From positions 1,736,001 to 1,800,000 of the forward strand of contig NC_087062.1 in the NCBI RefSeq assembly GCF_963678635.1: 64,000 nt of DNA. Direction: 5' to 3'. The stretch comes from Symsagittifera roscoffensis (lineage: Eukaryota > Xenacoelomorpha > Acoela > Convolutidae). The notes under the pieces were generated by a model. It saw only the letters and a program-made list of their open reading frames with translations, searched no databases and was not told the origin of the DNA. The translations under genes and the position numbers were made by a program. Below, piece by piece: positions 45,301 to 49,559 of the stretch (its first letter is position 1; each line of letters begins with the position of its first letter).

Positions 45301-47713
45301 TGGTTTCTATTTTCTTAAACTGTTAGTTCTTACGATTTTTTGGTTAGCTTAACCTGGGTCTGTTTGTTCAGGGTTGGAGAGAAAAGTATATCGATTCCGA
45401 AGAATGATTTTTTACTTTCTCGTGGCTAGTATAAGTTAAGGTGTTAACTTACTTAATCTTACTTAGGGGTAGTGATTGTGTTCAAGGGTTGGAGAATAGT
45501 AAATCGATCCACAAGGTTCAGGTATAATTAGAACGCGAGTAGTTCGTTAGATACTATTTTAAACTTACTAAGTCTAAGATTTATCCTGGGTCTGGTAAGA
45601 GGGGGGTCAAGTGAAGGATGAATAACCGAAGTTCTTCACTGTTTATCCTAATTTGAATGATTAGTTTTGTTTAAAAATTTCTATTAGTCTTGGGTCTTTA
45701 GAAAGGGTTGGGTAGTGAATCGACGTTTGAGGTCGTTAGACACTAATTAAGTGGGTGGGGGAGAACAAAGTTGTTCTGTTTGATCCAAGGATAAGCCTTG
45801 ATGATCAAATTTGAAATTTAATTAAGTAGAAAATGATTTAAGATCCAAGGATAAGCCTTGATGATCTGGTTTTAAAATTAAGTGAATTTAAGTTTTAATA
45901 AAATTTTAAATGTGTGTAAAGGAAAGATTTAGTGTTTTGATGATATTAGTGGGTTTATGATTGCTGTTATGTTTTAGATGATGGAGCTGGAACAACAGGA
46001 TGATTTATGATTACTAACCATTTATTGTCATGCTACTAATTTTTATTTTTTATTTTTCAATAAATATATTACTGCAGAGTTTTAGGAAAACGATCTTAGA
46101 TCTTTTTATCAATCGTTATTGTATATTAATAATTTTGTTTAGCGCCTGAAATGATTTTGAAGATTAACTTCAAGGTTTTATGTTTGCAAATGAAAATCTA
46201 AATTCATTGCCAGTAGTATTCTAAATATAAAAGTTTGTTCTGGTTTTTGCCTAACTATCATATAGCTATATGGCAAGTTTCTACTTTGTCGTATGTCGTC
46301 TCTGGTTCGAGGTCTTCTTCCAATTCCGGGTAGTTCTGTTATGGTTCGGAATATTGGCTCTGATCTATTGAGTCGTAGAGACATTTCGATTAAATTATTG
46401 TCGTATAACATTTTGTAAATGTTTTTGTCTAATTTCTAATCTATTTTGGTTAATTCTAAGCTATTAAGGTCTTGTTCGAGACTTATGGTCGCACCAGATG
46501 AGTTAGGACCGAGTTGGTTAACTCATAGAGTAATTTCGGATAGGGTACACCGTCTGCTCGTCACGCTATCTTATTTTCGGCCGGATAGATTCGTGCAACT
46601 TCTTAGTCTAATACCGATCCTAATCTTACTCTTATACTATCTAGTCTCAGGTTGTTTAACTAGTCTCTGCTAGGCTCAATAGATCTAGGGTATACTGGTT
46701 TATTGCGGCTGTTGAAGTGCTCGGGAGAGTCCAACTAATTTCTAAGTTAAATTCAAATCTCTCTGGTGCTGAAATTAGAAGTAATTTCAGCACTTACAAA
46801 TAAGTGGGTTGTTAGTTAGATGGATCATGATTGGTTAATATTAAATACTTTACATTGGTAAAATATCTAATTTATCCAATCATAAAATGCAGTTTAGATC
46901 AGGTTCCAGTTCGTTCTGCGTCCGATTTCGTCATTTATATCATGTGATGACTTTAACTTAATCTCTTTGTTCTGCAGAGCTTCTTGATTACAAAATTGGT
47001 GGTGTGTGACGTGCATCTGTCAACATATCGGCTATGGCTGTCAAATATTTCTGTCGGTTGTGTCCTTGAAGTAATCTGGCTTATCAGGCGCTAGCCAAAT
47101 GGCTGATGAAGATGTGATGCTAACTTGGAGCGGTTTTTGGGCGTAATCATGACGTGGGTATTCATTTGGGCTCTTTTTCCTCCCCCCCCTCCACATTGGA
47201 CGAGCATCATTTTTATGGTTTAATAAGTGATTTTACAAGATTAAGCATGAAGACTGAACATGTTTGTCTTGGCCTACTTAGTCCGCATGTCAGTTTGCGT
47301 AACAAAAATGGACAATATGGACAAATTCTTTAATTTGATTGTAAAAAAACTTGCAGGTCGTGGGGGGGGGGGGGGGGGGGGGAGAGAAAAAAGAGCTTCT
47401 AATTTTCAAAATAACTTCAAACCTCGGTTTTGGAGCGTAGAAGAACAGATAAGAAAACAGGTGGTTGTTAAAACTCACAGTCAGTTTTACTCATCGCGAC
47501 AAGTGTGAACTGGACAGAAGTGCACGTGGCTCCCAACTGCTCCGTTCCCACTGCTGTTTTGATCACGAACCACCTGCCGTGGTAGAAGTCCGAAGATATT
47601 TCTGCTGGTGCAACTGCAGTGCATTGCGGAAAGTCCACAAATCGAGCACAAACCGAGCCAAAATAGATAAAATTAGCATGTAAAAAGAGAAACTTGAAAA
47701 GCGCCGAACTCAT
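27387..47713 (-). CDS. lipocalin (two coding exons, intron carries an 18.7-kb retroelement)
   Basis: Exon 1 is 47713-47479 and exon 2 is 27760-27387 (TGA). Donor T|GTGAGT and acceptor TTGCTTAG| join in phase to give 202 aa. I chose ATG 47713; the TTG triplet upstream is not needed. Residues 1-23 look like a signal peptide. The first lipocalin signature is HGRWFVI (Gly46, Trp48) and the third is GVWVLSR (Arg160). Five cysteines (22, 31, 64, 144, 193) allow the two disulfides usual in apolipoprotein-D-like members. Lipocalins are secreted beta-barrel carriers of small hydrophobic ligands; the ligand cannot be inferred. Without the insertion the intron would be about 1 kb. Few exons for a lipocalin, but length is normal. 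Confidence 0.85.
27818..27985 (+). repeat. dispersed repeat family D in lipocalin intron
   Basis: Starts CACCTGC after a run of C, contains GGCTATGACAAACATATTTGGT and CTTGTAAAACCACT, and ends near TGATGTGGGG. It is the closest relative of the 21030 copy. Confidence 0.6.
28182..28185 (+). repeat. 4-bp target-site duplication of the LTR retroelement (left)
   Basis: GTTC here and GTTC at 46909-46912 flank the element directly outside its TG...CA termini. Four-base duplications are usual for Ty3/gypsy and errantivirus-type integrases. Confidence 0.85.
28186..28595 (-). repeat. 3' LTR of the retroelement
   Basis: On the minus strand it begins TGGAACC and ends CCTAACTCA. It contains two CCAAT boxes, an AATAAA (around 28390), a TATAAGAG-like sequence about 60 nt after it, and a perfect 12-bp hairpin at 28453-28480. 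It differs from the other LTR at the hairpin loop and at one base near 28576. Confidence 0.95.
28453..28480. other. perfect 12-bp stem hairpin in the 3' LTR
   Basis: GTGCTGAAATTA and its exact reverse complement are separated by four bases. The same stem occurs in the 5' LTR at 46766-46793; only the loop differs between the two. Confidence 0.85.
28596..30161 (-). other. 3' non-coding region of the retroelement
   Basis: No convincing ORF on either strand. Directly beside the 3' LTR the minus strand reads GGATGGG, a weak polypurine tract broken by T. The interval contains the compact palindrome cluster at 29251-29315. No host gene was recognised, so a captured non-coding function such as RNA export or packaging is possible. 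Confidence 0.55.
29251..29315 (-). promoter_or_regulatory. twin hairpins with identical 9-nt loops around two palindromes (RNA export-like element)
   Basis: In plus coordinates, TCCTGG/CCAGGA (29295-29315) forms a perfect 6-bp stem and GCGCGG/CCGGCT (29251-29271) a stem with one bulge. Both enclose the same 9-nt loop TGGGTTAGG. Between them lie two back-to-back 10-bp palindromes, GAGCATGCTC (29275-29284) and AGGACGTCCT (29285-29294). Duplicated identical loops in a 3' non-coding region recall constitutive transport elements of simple retroviruses, an inference from architecture only. Confidence 0.5.
30162..31841 (-). CDS. retroelement ORF downstream of envelope, 559 aa, no recognised domain
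   Basis: An intact 559-codon frame whose ATG overlaps the envelope stop in an ATGA tetranucleotide (31838-31841), suggesting coupled termination and reinitiation or its own spliced mRNA. Residues 1 to about 160 are low-complexity and rich in Ser, Thr, Pro and Asn. Residues about 165-559 look globular, with many aromatic and His residues (for example YYHFTNPLCLPL, FHFLAPHERDLHC). No signal peptide, clear transmembrane segment or enzyme motif was seen. The 3' position resembles that of accessory genes of complex retroviruses, but a function cannot be assigned. The open frame argues for selection or very recent activity. Confidence 0.75.
   Translation of the reverse strand: MSRQLGSLHRSNSHPTNLTSPIPIIPLFAFPPPDFPPSNVTSGMNSDTNSHISVLYSISQLNNPNIETPDEFADSEPSPSNNFHNSSNFSQPPFQPILSNNPDPITPTPSYASQVTPTYSSTINSSNPPTPTPSSNYTESLAPSSTSTESSLNTNRAYRTFKRKFPNHPFPAKPGTAREYINHPKHTNTKEFLAITLPSFPQYTLNTPHDTNETRNFVDEYVLMPTLSWTSYYHFTNPLCLPLSNTHIDIERNTDMLYRLTTPLTARQFTYVGYKKSLKTHTAPRANEYTLEYYDHNIIRANQDQFLDDDRFANPQITEKFFIKTPYIFTLNIFDRKFDHIISEALTDTQAYESFKERFQIFSLTFHFLAPHERDLHCSHDIMLRTKQTHTYSYYRFIQNHFDLHTPSRQPHHRFQFINSKYTSPFFLNFTYCIKDTNLHGILRNYDPITQMYIFCPITKTFNAEESRPFLIPHEFVQPIEIPILEFIHNTKFNHKLYNLIQNTPYEFAVGTEELTTIKALQLLWPLLQTKNIIRILAKLLTTSELIHDIFPHGFFPDD
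31838..34456 (-). pseudogene. env: envelope glycoprotein, class-III-like, interrupted by one in-frame TGA
   Basis: The frame runs from ATG 34456 to TGA 31838, 873 codon positions including stops. A single internal TGA at 33985-33983 splits it into a 157-aa N-terminal piece and a downstream piece open to the end. The first 18 residues are a signal peptide. A YDC motif, a KYAINQVSQC block and a later VHCSQ follow, spaced as in glycoproteins of chuviruses and related invertebrate elements. Near the C-terminus are hydrophobic segments (about 32330-32270 and 32215-32165) and a Pro-rich tail. Such proteins mediate attachment and membrane fusion. Whether TGA is a mutation, an assembly error or read through is unknown. 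The family call is by motif pattern only. Confidence 0.7.
34444..35580 (-). CDS. 378-codon open frame without any ATG, retroelement
   Basis: Between TAA at 35583-35581 and TAA at 34446-34444 the minus strand has 378 sense codons without a stop, and I saw no ATG in this frame. Its 3' end overlaps the envelope ATG by 13 nt. The translation is rich in Pro, Ser, Gln, Asn and Thr, with a more ordered C-terminal third (about 34450-34850). It contains no recognised motif. Without an ATG it would need splicing to an upstream start, a frameshift or non-AUG initiation. In an AT-rich sequence a stop-free run of this length is unlikely by chance. Confidence 0.55.
   Translation of the reverse strand, partial: QFKNPSKIATQQSQNQSSPTSSQDNQTPPSITQNPQTSTRISFQDNPYTFEERHARLSEPLEPVQRQAPLSEPTYNLYPTLPQELSRIRNPSQNQNTVEINRQIIHPRRNRNFQTPRVHFDIPQSPSQNTPENTIDTLPETPTILSQRSTSSLPSDYLGSTPTSEQIRENPFNPPNQASRLPYWTKHSFTQGELNLVNNPIDISTDTTTSSSLPETLSLPSTPSISQISPPPFNLNFPNNLDARYREQSSINIPLRLDWNTFTAPPPLFGQHQESNRLHNWALNRLQYRQDIHNDIRDHNIQILQQNSLQLKFEITVKLNNITQHPYPLNPPNITAQSLPPPFITTEVIYKYDRYTKNTIGYITFYNPYSGLSYTCIF
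35586..35774 (-). CDS. small hydrophobic ORF 2 of the retroelement (62 aa)
   Basis: Starts within an ATGA that also ends the preceding small ORF. Residues 12-30 (IFLLFVIFITFLSSLILTI) and about 36-52 are hydrophobic and form one or two predicted membrane spans; the tail is basic. No family is recognised. Tandem tiny membrane ORFs next to an envelope gene suggest viroporin-like or envelope-assisting proteins, but this is speculative. Confidence 0.45.
   Translation of the reverse strand: MIRTIFSRTDIFLLFVIFITFLSSLILTICKCIKKAIFTFALATILLILFLEEYYIKHKPSH
35771..36001 (-). CDS. small hydrophobic ORF 1 of the retroelement (76 aa)
   Basis: A 76-codon frame dominated by Ile, Leu and Phe, with a long hydrophobic core from about residue 16 to 58. 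It ends in TGA that overlaps the ATG of the next small ORF. No homologue is recognised. It lies 600 nt downstream of the Gag-Pol stop. Confidence 0.42.
   Translation of the reverse strand: MLFSQSVTQILINFKHFFTILETFIIFLFDILESSLIILIIFCNIFLIFYTILELFLQLSKTLDYIHRYESYNLSK
36002..36600 (-). other. gap between Gag-Pol and the small membrane ORFs
   Basis: No open frame of note. The sequence TACTTTAGGCTAA occurs twice about 33 nt apart (near 36197 and 36230). Splice acceptors for subgenomic messages would be expected here or further 3', but none stands out. Confidence 0.4.
36601..44823 (-). CDS. gag-pol: fused Gag-Pol polyprotein, Ty3/gypsy type
   Basis: One uninterrupted 2740-codon frame. Residues 1-600 are an unusual N-terminal extension ending in a Gln/Asn/Pro-rich part. 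A capsid-like Retrotrans_gag region spans about 600-790. A zinc knuckle CNYCRRYGHSISEC (842-855, CX2CX4HX4C) follows, then a long Asn/Arg/Ser/Tyr-rich stretch (about 900-1070). The protease has DSGA at 1229. Reverse transcriptase carries YLDD (1737-1740). RNase H has Asp1886. Integrase has an N-terminal His/Cys zinc region (2249-2289), the DD35E triad Asp2321, Asp2381, Glu2417, and a GPY/F module near 2594. There is no frameshift or stop between gag and pol, so Gag to Pol ratio must be set otherwise. The ATG overlaps the preceding ORF by 26 nt. Confidence 0.95.
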   Translation of the reverse strand: MSSTHTPGEESPDDDEIFPFIVDATTDRGQHIFCKNLLLNLFEPGISPCKTEFPDVKIKRQIIDHYLKDICNITQQYGIYSIEFTSPNHNNRKYTIQTDDLDLEFSKVFSEYIKSIQYHNSQRANSIFTNEVFAIIYSYISILENEIPITNVSPTETSKHLRVRHEITLLSSYLNIIKENFTKDDVSQHTKHDLQKILAWFIIDYFTHNIDLIAQARKNFRPQNSNDDTAITEQSDYVWDPEWSHPAFISFPQTISSQAISTISYIRDYVNVIPLTIDATPLNYNTFLPDTQNNSLNSTVIHNENLNGTRNLTQQDIQTPSHFINEEIVHTTTTQQSISPIRPNLTTPRNTNPSQTQVTLQSTVKPSVAPKYSHMDYQTYRPMTIPSKTRKTFTRNNFADHNYNYTHPSKTYNQPQRNFNQYTRSRNWDNPMTQPNSINFQTNPPQDHSENYPFFQQNKNKKQTSYQMDYLSSDDDFLQPDIFAPNTQEYRRQGIQRTRTNHRNFSPQPIDAQHQQPIQQQNLINTQSFQPIQQQNPMTAHSYQASQMQNEIPLPYYLQQHEITRNQLSNFSQMPNAAESLQMTMNPYLMGGSSITSNKPLMVFTGTDPEYSVEDYLNAVTANLILNIGPEPINTPLHQNWIHRRTALIQTTLDGAAQKWFSVLPLEIKSNWKRFTQEFSKMFDSERNKQQQRVLCNEIRRLPNETIKQIAVRIETLVRKAYSLNTHDYKNTKMTEILMMTLTPQLRKIAIKKRASHPSSIREPDLDFRKLVDKLEQAEITMKLEETENLKLQYVNKIETTPTNINNIQESETDLVEKITEILNIYEKNPNFKGKPSFKKWCNYCRRYGHSISECRQKQQDNQNKPQKYKEPNKSFYQYMKKDQNLPNKTVYSNNSSGKPLPNNTNYTRNQSPYNSSYRGRSPERRNTNNSSQNHYNRPNSRNNYSRSNSNTQRFVSRSNSQSRNNYYPNNQSRNSSYNRNRNYSYNRNRSYSNNRNQNYPNNQSRNNSYNRSNYNRPNNNYQNRSRNNSQNRHSSYNNRYRNYSQSPHRNNNNYNNSNNRHRSSTPKHQRQINQVQSNPETTSDPPGIDDTVTDTLQLNQINCTSSDSESDTENTLSINMIKVENDYESVIYEQPFSSHIYENQSEFLQNYYTTPINSTPTTQETNEINTTNQTNKNTKTKCLNTNHIYQNIQKEQPKEKIWTIPFLLESPRNKEFQPPDLEIDFLIDSGAESNIINIPTWNEIKTLHPKLTPLETSSKLATAQGSTLINYGKIQLFLLPTRTMEQSKILNKPFKQIFHITDIKYNIIGIPFISKYIPTINILNSKILIKDKYTKTKETSLTFFQRLNKQPPFFSKFYPIFNQQRKHLKPLSGNIYNFSIKQVHQYDKEQNKQKFYMSEFEFKPIHKFFKITISSIKYLKNSNSDIISLHVYNNTPYQVTLPLGLLGYCETNITISPIHEKAYRVNNILQLLDICQSTILNEELSINNIISNENRNTDYFTKTPYFKPTFNISNYTEDQQKFLTMFNFQHSQITQDEFEKLAKQLFKYSSVYATSKFDVGKISSSLHLPLKPDAVFKKQRASKVPIHLHDKVNRLLDILEQYNIISPVNKEEQPKGNTFINPVIILAKGESLKIVLDARYLNSLIDKSKCNWPIEPIQVILTKINGKYFTTADMNSAYNQMPLDEQSRRLTQFVIGNQQYEFNRLFYGISIGPAAFSAFMSKIFRPLILKKNAITYLDDVFMQSQTKDEMFNVLEKYHQILQNENLKAAPDKSHFFLTRVKFLGHNIERKTITPLKSRIDAIQKLQPPTNKKKIQEFLGMLNFLSKYVYKMQLYLRPFYNILRQQNNFEWNTEHQTRFEEIKKLLTEQISNTIPDSNQPFYAMCDASNFGIGAALLQSHNGTNKMNLISANSRLFTQAELRLSTLMRECTAIIYTLTEYEFLILGSKHPTVLFTDHKPIIFLFTQKSNPNHRVYRFQLILMKFPNLHIVWTAGKNLALPDTLSRNTPPELLTRKTTVEIPKNIKFYLAENETSPGLECKYAVKTDIEQSQINNLQHFPLYLDCQNNHYEVDLLGTSTFKPIPYSQWIKNNTQQKRTKQHLPKKDHFPLIEKEDLTDKINLSGPQTNDSKYTINQVFDLHDPLDTIPLSKLEIENIFLPPTETITISTLKQYQNLDPVIRQLKSWHKYKTKPIKADSTILGNKTLLRYFRKFNNTTINENTDLLEYKLNESTVPCLPLSMILIAFNISHTQNIKGHSGSEKTYSNFIQNFYFPNAPIWIKVLCNDCIVCQLNKPYPNQKQIAQKQDFKGQSLYFNHRISFDTKGPISPSSEGNSYIMVIVDAFTHYVALNPVPHCNAYYAYTTLYEHWIAKFGLPEILVTDNGTEFINNEIITLCHLYNIKHKPRTSHAPWTNGLVEGMNRSLQEYLRCIINGNDTKYTEWSADVKLFPLAYNSQITTTLGMSPYEMVFNQKPRKPIMFTANSHKNAQGYCQPNKDSICYNLPLHTHDEDHFHHPQILKLASGTHTEWILNRDKKHNEIYQKITKKLLQRQNINEQINSRFTPASELKIGTFVLIPNFNTQKGISKKLQPLRKGPYQIIAKPTDVTYKITDSNKKEIVQHRNNLLPYYPKEYALRELTQLYSFTGLKIIQNEPHLNNTEQNDNPTENQNTKPIATKNNTQNHKESPKQRKNRKMTEQIIPQEQIDKSENRKTTRLRNQPRKNYKIFIPQSKILKKVEFQK
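44798..45265 (-). CDS. basic 155-aa ORF upstream of Gag, retroelement
   Basis: A 155-codon frame, strongly Lys/Arg-rich (for example KRQTLKRKIITKQRQITRKR), with an acidic and serine-rich middle (SESETNSLDE, FSDSETTSNSS). It looks like a nuclear or RNA-binding protein, but no domain is recognised. It ends inside the start of Gag-Pol; Gag-Pol is in the +1 frame relative to it and has its own ATG, so reinitiation is simpler than frameshifting. As the first long ORF on the genomic RNA it would be translated before Gag. A gene ahead of gag is unusual for gypsy elements. Confidence 0.6.
   Translation of the reverse strand: MSFKNLGNKQTIVLHNCEIDNKKYDLVITPHTQTVGYIRTKRQTLKRKIITKQRQITRKRFSKNRNAFSESETNSLDELYKLKESIDKNCPLHDQLYFSDSETTSNSSKRGKRRIKKQYKHKPVHLYNWNQPIRHINNYILTVIERKNELNAHPR
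45266..46479 (-). promoter_or_regulatory. 1.2-kb 5' leader of the retroelement, with direct repeats
   Basis: Between the candidate primer-binding site and the first long ORF. A 25-bp motif occurs twice exactly 60 bp apart (45782-45806 and 45842-45866); each can fold with a CAAGG/CCTTG stem. A second diverged motif (GGGTTGGAGA... AATCGAT) recurs near 45370, 45485 and 45704. A 77-codon frame at 46411-46178 could be an upstream ORF but has no recognised motif. Repeated hairpins in a leader are typical of packaging or dimerisation signals, which is inference. Confidence 0.5.
46178..46411 (-). CDS. possible 77-aa upstream ORF in the leader
   Basis: First ATG-initiated frame of any length after the 5' LTR. 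The product would be Arg-rich with no recognised motif. It may simply be chance. Confidence 0.2.
   Translation of the reverse strand: MLYDNNLIEMSLRLNRSEPIFRTITELPGIGRRPRTRDDIRQSRNLPYSYMIVRQKPEQTFIFRILLAMNLDFHLQT
46480..46496 (-). other. candidate tRNA primer-binding site
   Basis: Two bases inside the 5' LTR the minus strand reads TGGTGCGACCATAAGTC, starting with the TGG that pairs with a tRNA CCA end. The matching tRNA was not identified. Confidence 0.5.
46499..46908 (-). repeat. 5' LTR of the retroelement
   Basis: 410 bp, TG...CA on the minus strand, two differences from the 28186-28595 copy. It should contain the promoter. CCAAT-like boxes lie near its start and a TATAAGAG sequence near 46636. 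An AATAAA lies upstream of that TATA-like sequence, so the U3/R boundary is uncertain. Confidence 0.95.
46766..46793. other. perfect 12-bp stem hairpin in the 5' LTR
   Basis: Same stem as 28453-28480, with loop GAAG on the plus strand. It may act at the RNA level if it falls inside R, or be a protein-binding palindrome in U3. Confidence 0.8.
46909..46912 (+). repeat. 4-bp target-site duplication of the LTR retroelement (right)
   Basis: GTTC, identical to 28182-28185. Confidence 0.85.
47178..47312 (-). repeat. dispersed repeat family D in lipocalin intron
   Basis: Reverse-oriented copy: the complementary strand reads CATGCGGACTAAGTAGGCCAAGACAAACATG-like blocks, CTTGTAAAATCACT and CCATAAAAATGATGCTCGT, ending in a G-rich tract. 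It lies just inside the retroelement's right flank. Confidence 0.55.
47365..47383. repeat. poly-G tract
   Basis: About 19 consecutive G in the lipocalin intron, about 100 bp from the exon 1 donor. Confidence 0.85.
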
Positions 47714-48347
47714 TTTGAGCAAATTGGATCAGTAAGTTTGAACGATTATTGGGTGTACAAAACTATCATGGCATGTTTATGGATGTTACCGAAGATATTT
47801 ACTAATGGCTAATATTAGTCATCTAAATGTTTTTGGGAAAGGTGAAGGTTTAAATCGTGAAATTAAAAAGTTCTACTATGTTTTCCAGCATTTTCTATTA
47901 TTAAATCATAAGTTATGGTTGTCAATTGACCCATTCGAATGTTCGAAAAAAATCGAGTTTTTATTCACTTGTCACGTTGTTTTTTGTGGCCAGTTCAGGC
48001 AATCAAAACAATAGATTTTGGCAGATTTTTAGAGTGTCCAAAAATTTCAAAATCTGCTTCCCATATTCAAAATAATAAATTTTATTTTTGCAGTTTTTTA
48101 TTGTCGTCTCGTTCCGAGCTCGTGACTGAAAGTCAGTGGAAAAAATTATAGGATAGTGTTTTTTCTTGCCCAATTTTAGATACGGCAAAGAAATCTTGCA
48201 GGGAGTCAAGAGTACAATCATACTCAGAAGTCACGTTCGTGATTCAGAGTCCATGAAAAGCAAAAACAAGTCTGAAATCAAGAAAAAATCAGTGTGGAAT
48301 TTTTCCTTTTTCCTGAAAAACTTGACGTATCAAAAAACTTTTAAAAA

Positions 48348-48484
48348 TTGACGGGCTAATAAGTGCTAGAACAATCTAAAACTGTGAGCGCAGTCTCATC
48401 GATGCCTCCATGTAGTGTAGACGGAAAGATCAATAAGTCTGCGCTCACAATTTCATATTGTTCTAGCACCTATTAAACCGTCAA
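48348..48484. mobile_element. 137-bp foldback (MITE-like) element
   Basis: The ends form a 28-bp imperfect inverted repeat (TTGACGGGCTAATAAGTGCT... against its reversed right end, differing at a few positions). Inside, TGTGAGCGCAG and CTGCGCTCACA form a second perfect 11-bp inverted pair. The whole unit folds into one long interrupted hairpin. No target duplication was found. A small-RNA precursor is an alternative reading. Confidence 0.65.
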
Positions 48485-48534
48485 ATATTTCAGCTTCTCA
48501 TTAAACGTCACTTGATGTTATAGGTTGAAAAACT

Positions 48535-48668
48535 AATGAATGAAATAATAGTTAGAAATAATAGTTAGAAAATAGTTAGAAAGTAATAGTTAGAAAGTAG
48601 TTTTGATAGTTAGAAAATAGTTAGAAAGTAGCTTTGAAAATAATAGTTAGAAAGTAGCTTTGAAAGTT
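48535..48668 (+). repeat. AT-rich minisatellite (TAGTTAGAAA-type units)
   Basis: Irregular tandem units built on ATAGTTAGAAA and GTAGCTTTGAAA, about 130 bp in total, directly after the foldback element. Confidence 0.75.
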
Positions 48669-48829
48669 AAAAGTGCAAAACTGTTAATTCGAGGCTTACC
48701 TAAGTCATACGTGGACGCATCCCCGTAACTAGCGCGGAATGTCCCTCCCCCTTTCGAGGCCCCTCTGTCTGATCACGGCAAAACATGTAGATCACTTTCG
48801 CCCTATCCCGACCAACTTCATGCCCCTAA

Positions 48830-49091
48830 AATAATTCCAGCGAGGTCCTTTTTGTCGTCTCGATACTTCTAAATCTGAACCCCAAAGACTGCCGCACAAA
48901 TATGCAATTCCGCCGATCAAAGCCTTCCTCGGTCGAATAGCGATAATTTAGGGTCAAAAGGAGGGTAATAGAATGAATGGGACCGGGATGGTTTTTTTGC
49001 GGCTGTTCTCTAAGTTTTTGCTGAAGTTGAGTGGCAACGGCGTGTTTCCAGATGAATAAGTAATGCAAACAGTACAGAAAGTACTACAATT
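48830..49091 (-). CDS. weak candidate exon upstream of the lipocalin gene
   Basis: A minus-strand frame of about 87 codons follows an AG (ATTGTAG|TACTTT) and ends in TAG. The translation begins hydrophobic (YFLYCLHYLFIW) and continues with no recognised domain. It might be the terminal exon after the candidate at 49194-49502. Composition is less AT-rich than the surroundings. Support is weak. Confidence 0.25.
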
Positions 49092-49193
49092 TGGGGCGGG
49101 CGCATTCAGCAAGAATCCGTTCGTGCGTAAATGCAACTATTGTTGAACAGTCCTCAGTGTAAGCGGCAGTTGGTGTAAACCCAGTCTCTCGCA

Positions 49194-49502
49194 TTACTGG
49201 CGGCAGGTCTCCTGTCTAAGATGTTTCATGGGGCCGTCACTTGACAAAACGGCCCGTCGCTTTTCGTACTCCTTCCATCTGAGGCAAACGTTTTGGCAGC
49301 GCCCTCGCAAAGACTCTTCAATGTACTTAGAGCCGGTAACCGGCTCTAACTTTTTCCTTTCCCCTTTGTGGTCCAAATATGTCCCGTTGATAGTGCGTCG
49401 AATAGAGGTGATTGTCAGGTCGGTCAGAAGAATTTGCACGTCCCGGTACAGTTTCTGCATTTTAAATGAATAAAGGTAAGCTTTGCGCTTGAACGCTTTC
49501 TG
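49194..49502 (-). CDS. weak candidate exon, charged protein of unknown family
   Basis: A 103-codon minus-strand frame starts directly after a good acceptor: a C-rich tract, CTAAC branch-point-like sequence and TGTGCAG|. It ends at TAA 49194, with an overlapping possible donor CCA|GTAATG. The translation is basic (RKAYLYSFKM, CLRWKEYEKRR). No domain is recognised and no upstream exon was found. Confidence 0.35.
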   Translation of the reverse strand, partial: QKAFKRKAYLYSFKMQKLYRDVQILLTDLTITSIRRTINGTYLDHKGERKKLEPVTGSKYIEESLRGRCQNVCLRWKEYEKRRAVLSSDGPMKHLRQETCRQ

Positions 49503-49559
49503 CTGCACATTAGTTAGGTTAGGGGGATGGAAAGATTAACCCGATTCTCGAATTCAACC

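Larger units (their letters stand above)
28186..46908 (-). mobile_element. giant Ty3/gypsy-type LTR retroelement with envelope and extra ORFs
   Basis: Bounded by 410-bp direct repeats (28186-28595 and 46499-46908) starting TG and ending CA, with GTTC target duplications. The LTRs differ at two positions by my reading, so insertion is recent. Element order (right to left): 5' LTR, candidate primer-binding site, 1.2-kb leader, basic ORF (155 aa), Gag-Pol (2740 aa), two small membrane ORFs, an ATG-less frame, envelope, a 559-aa unknown ORF, 1.6-kb 3' non-coding region, 3' LTR. At 18.7 kb it is two to three times the size of ordinary env-bearing gypsy elements. It lies in the lipocalin intron in the same orientation as that gene. 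Gag-Pol is fully open; the envelope frame has one TGA. Confidence 0.95.
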
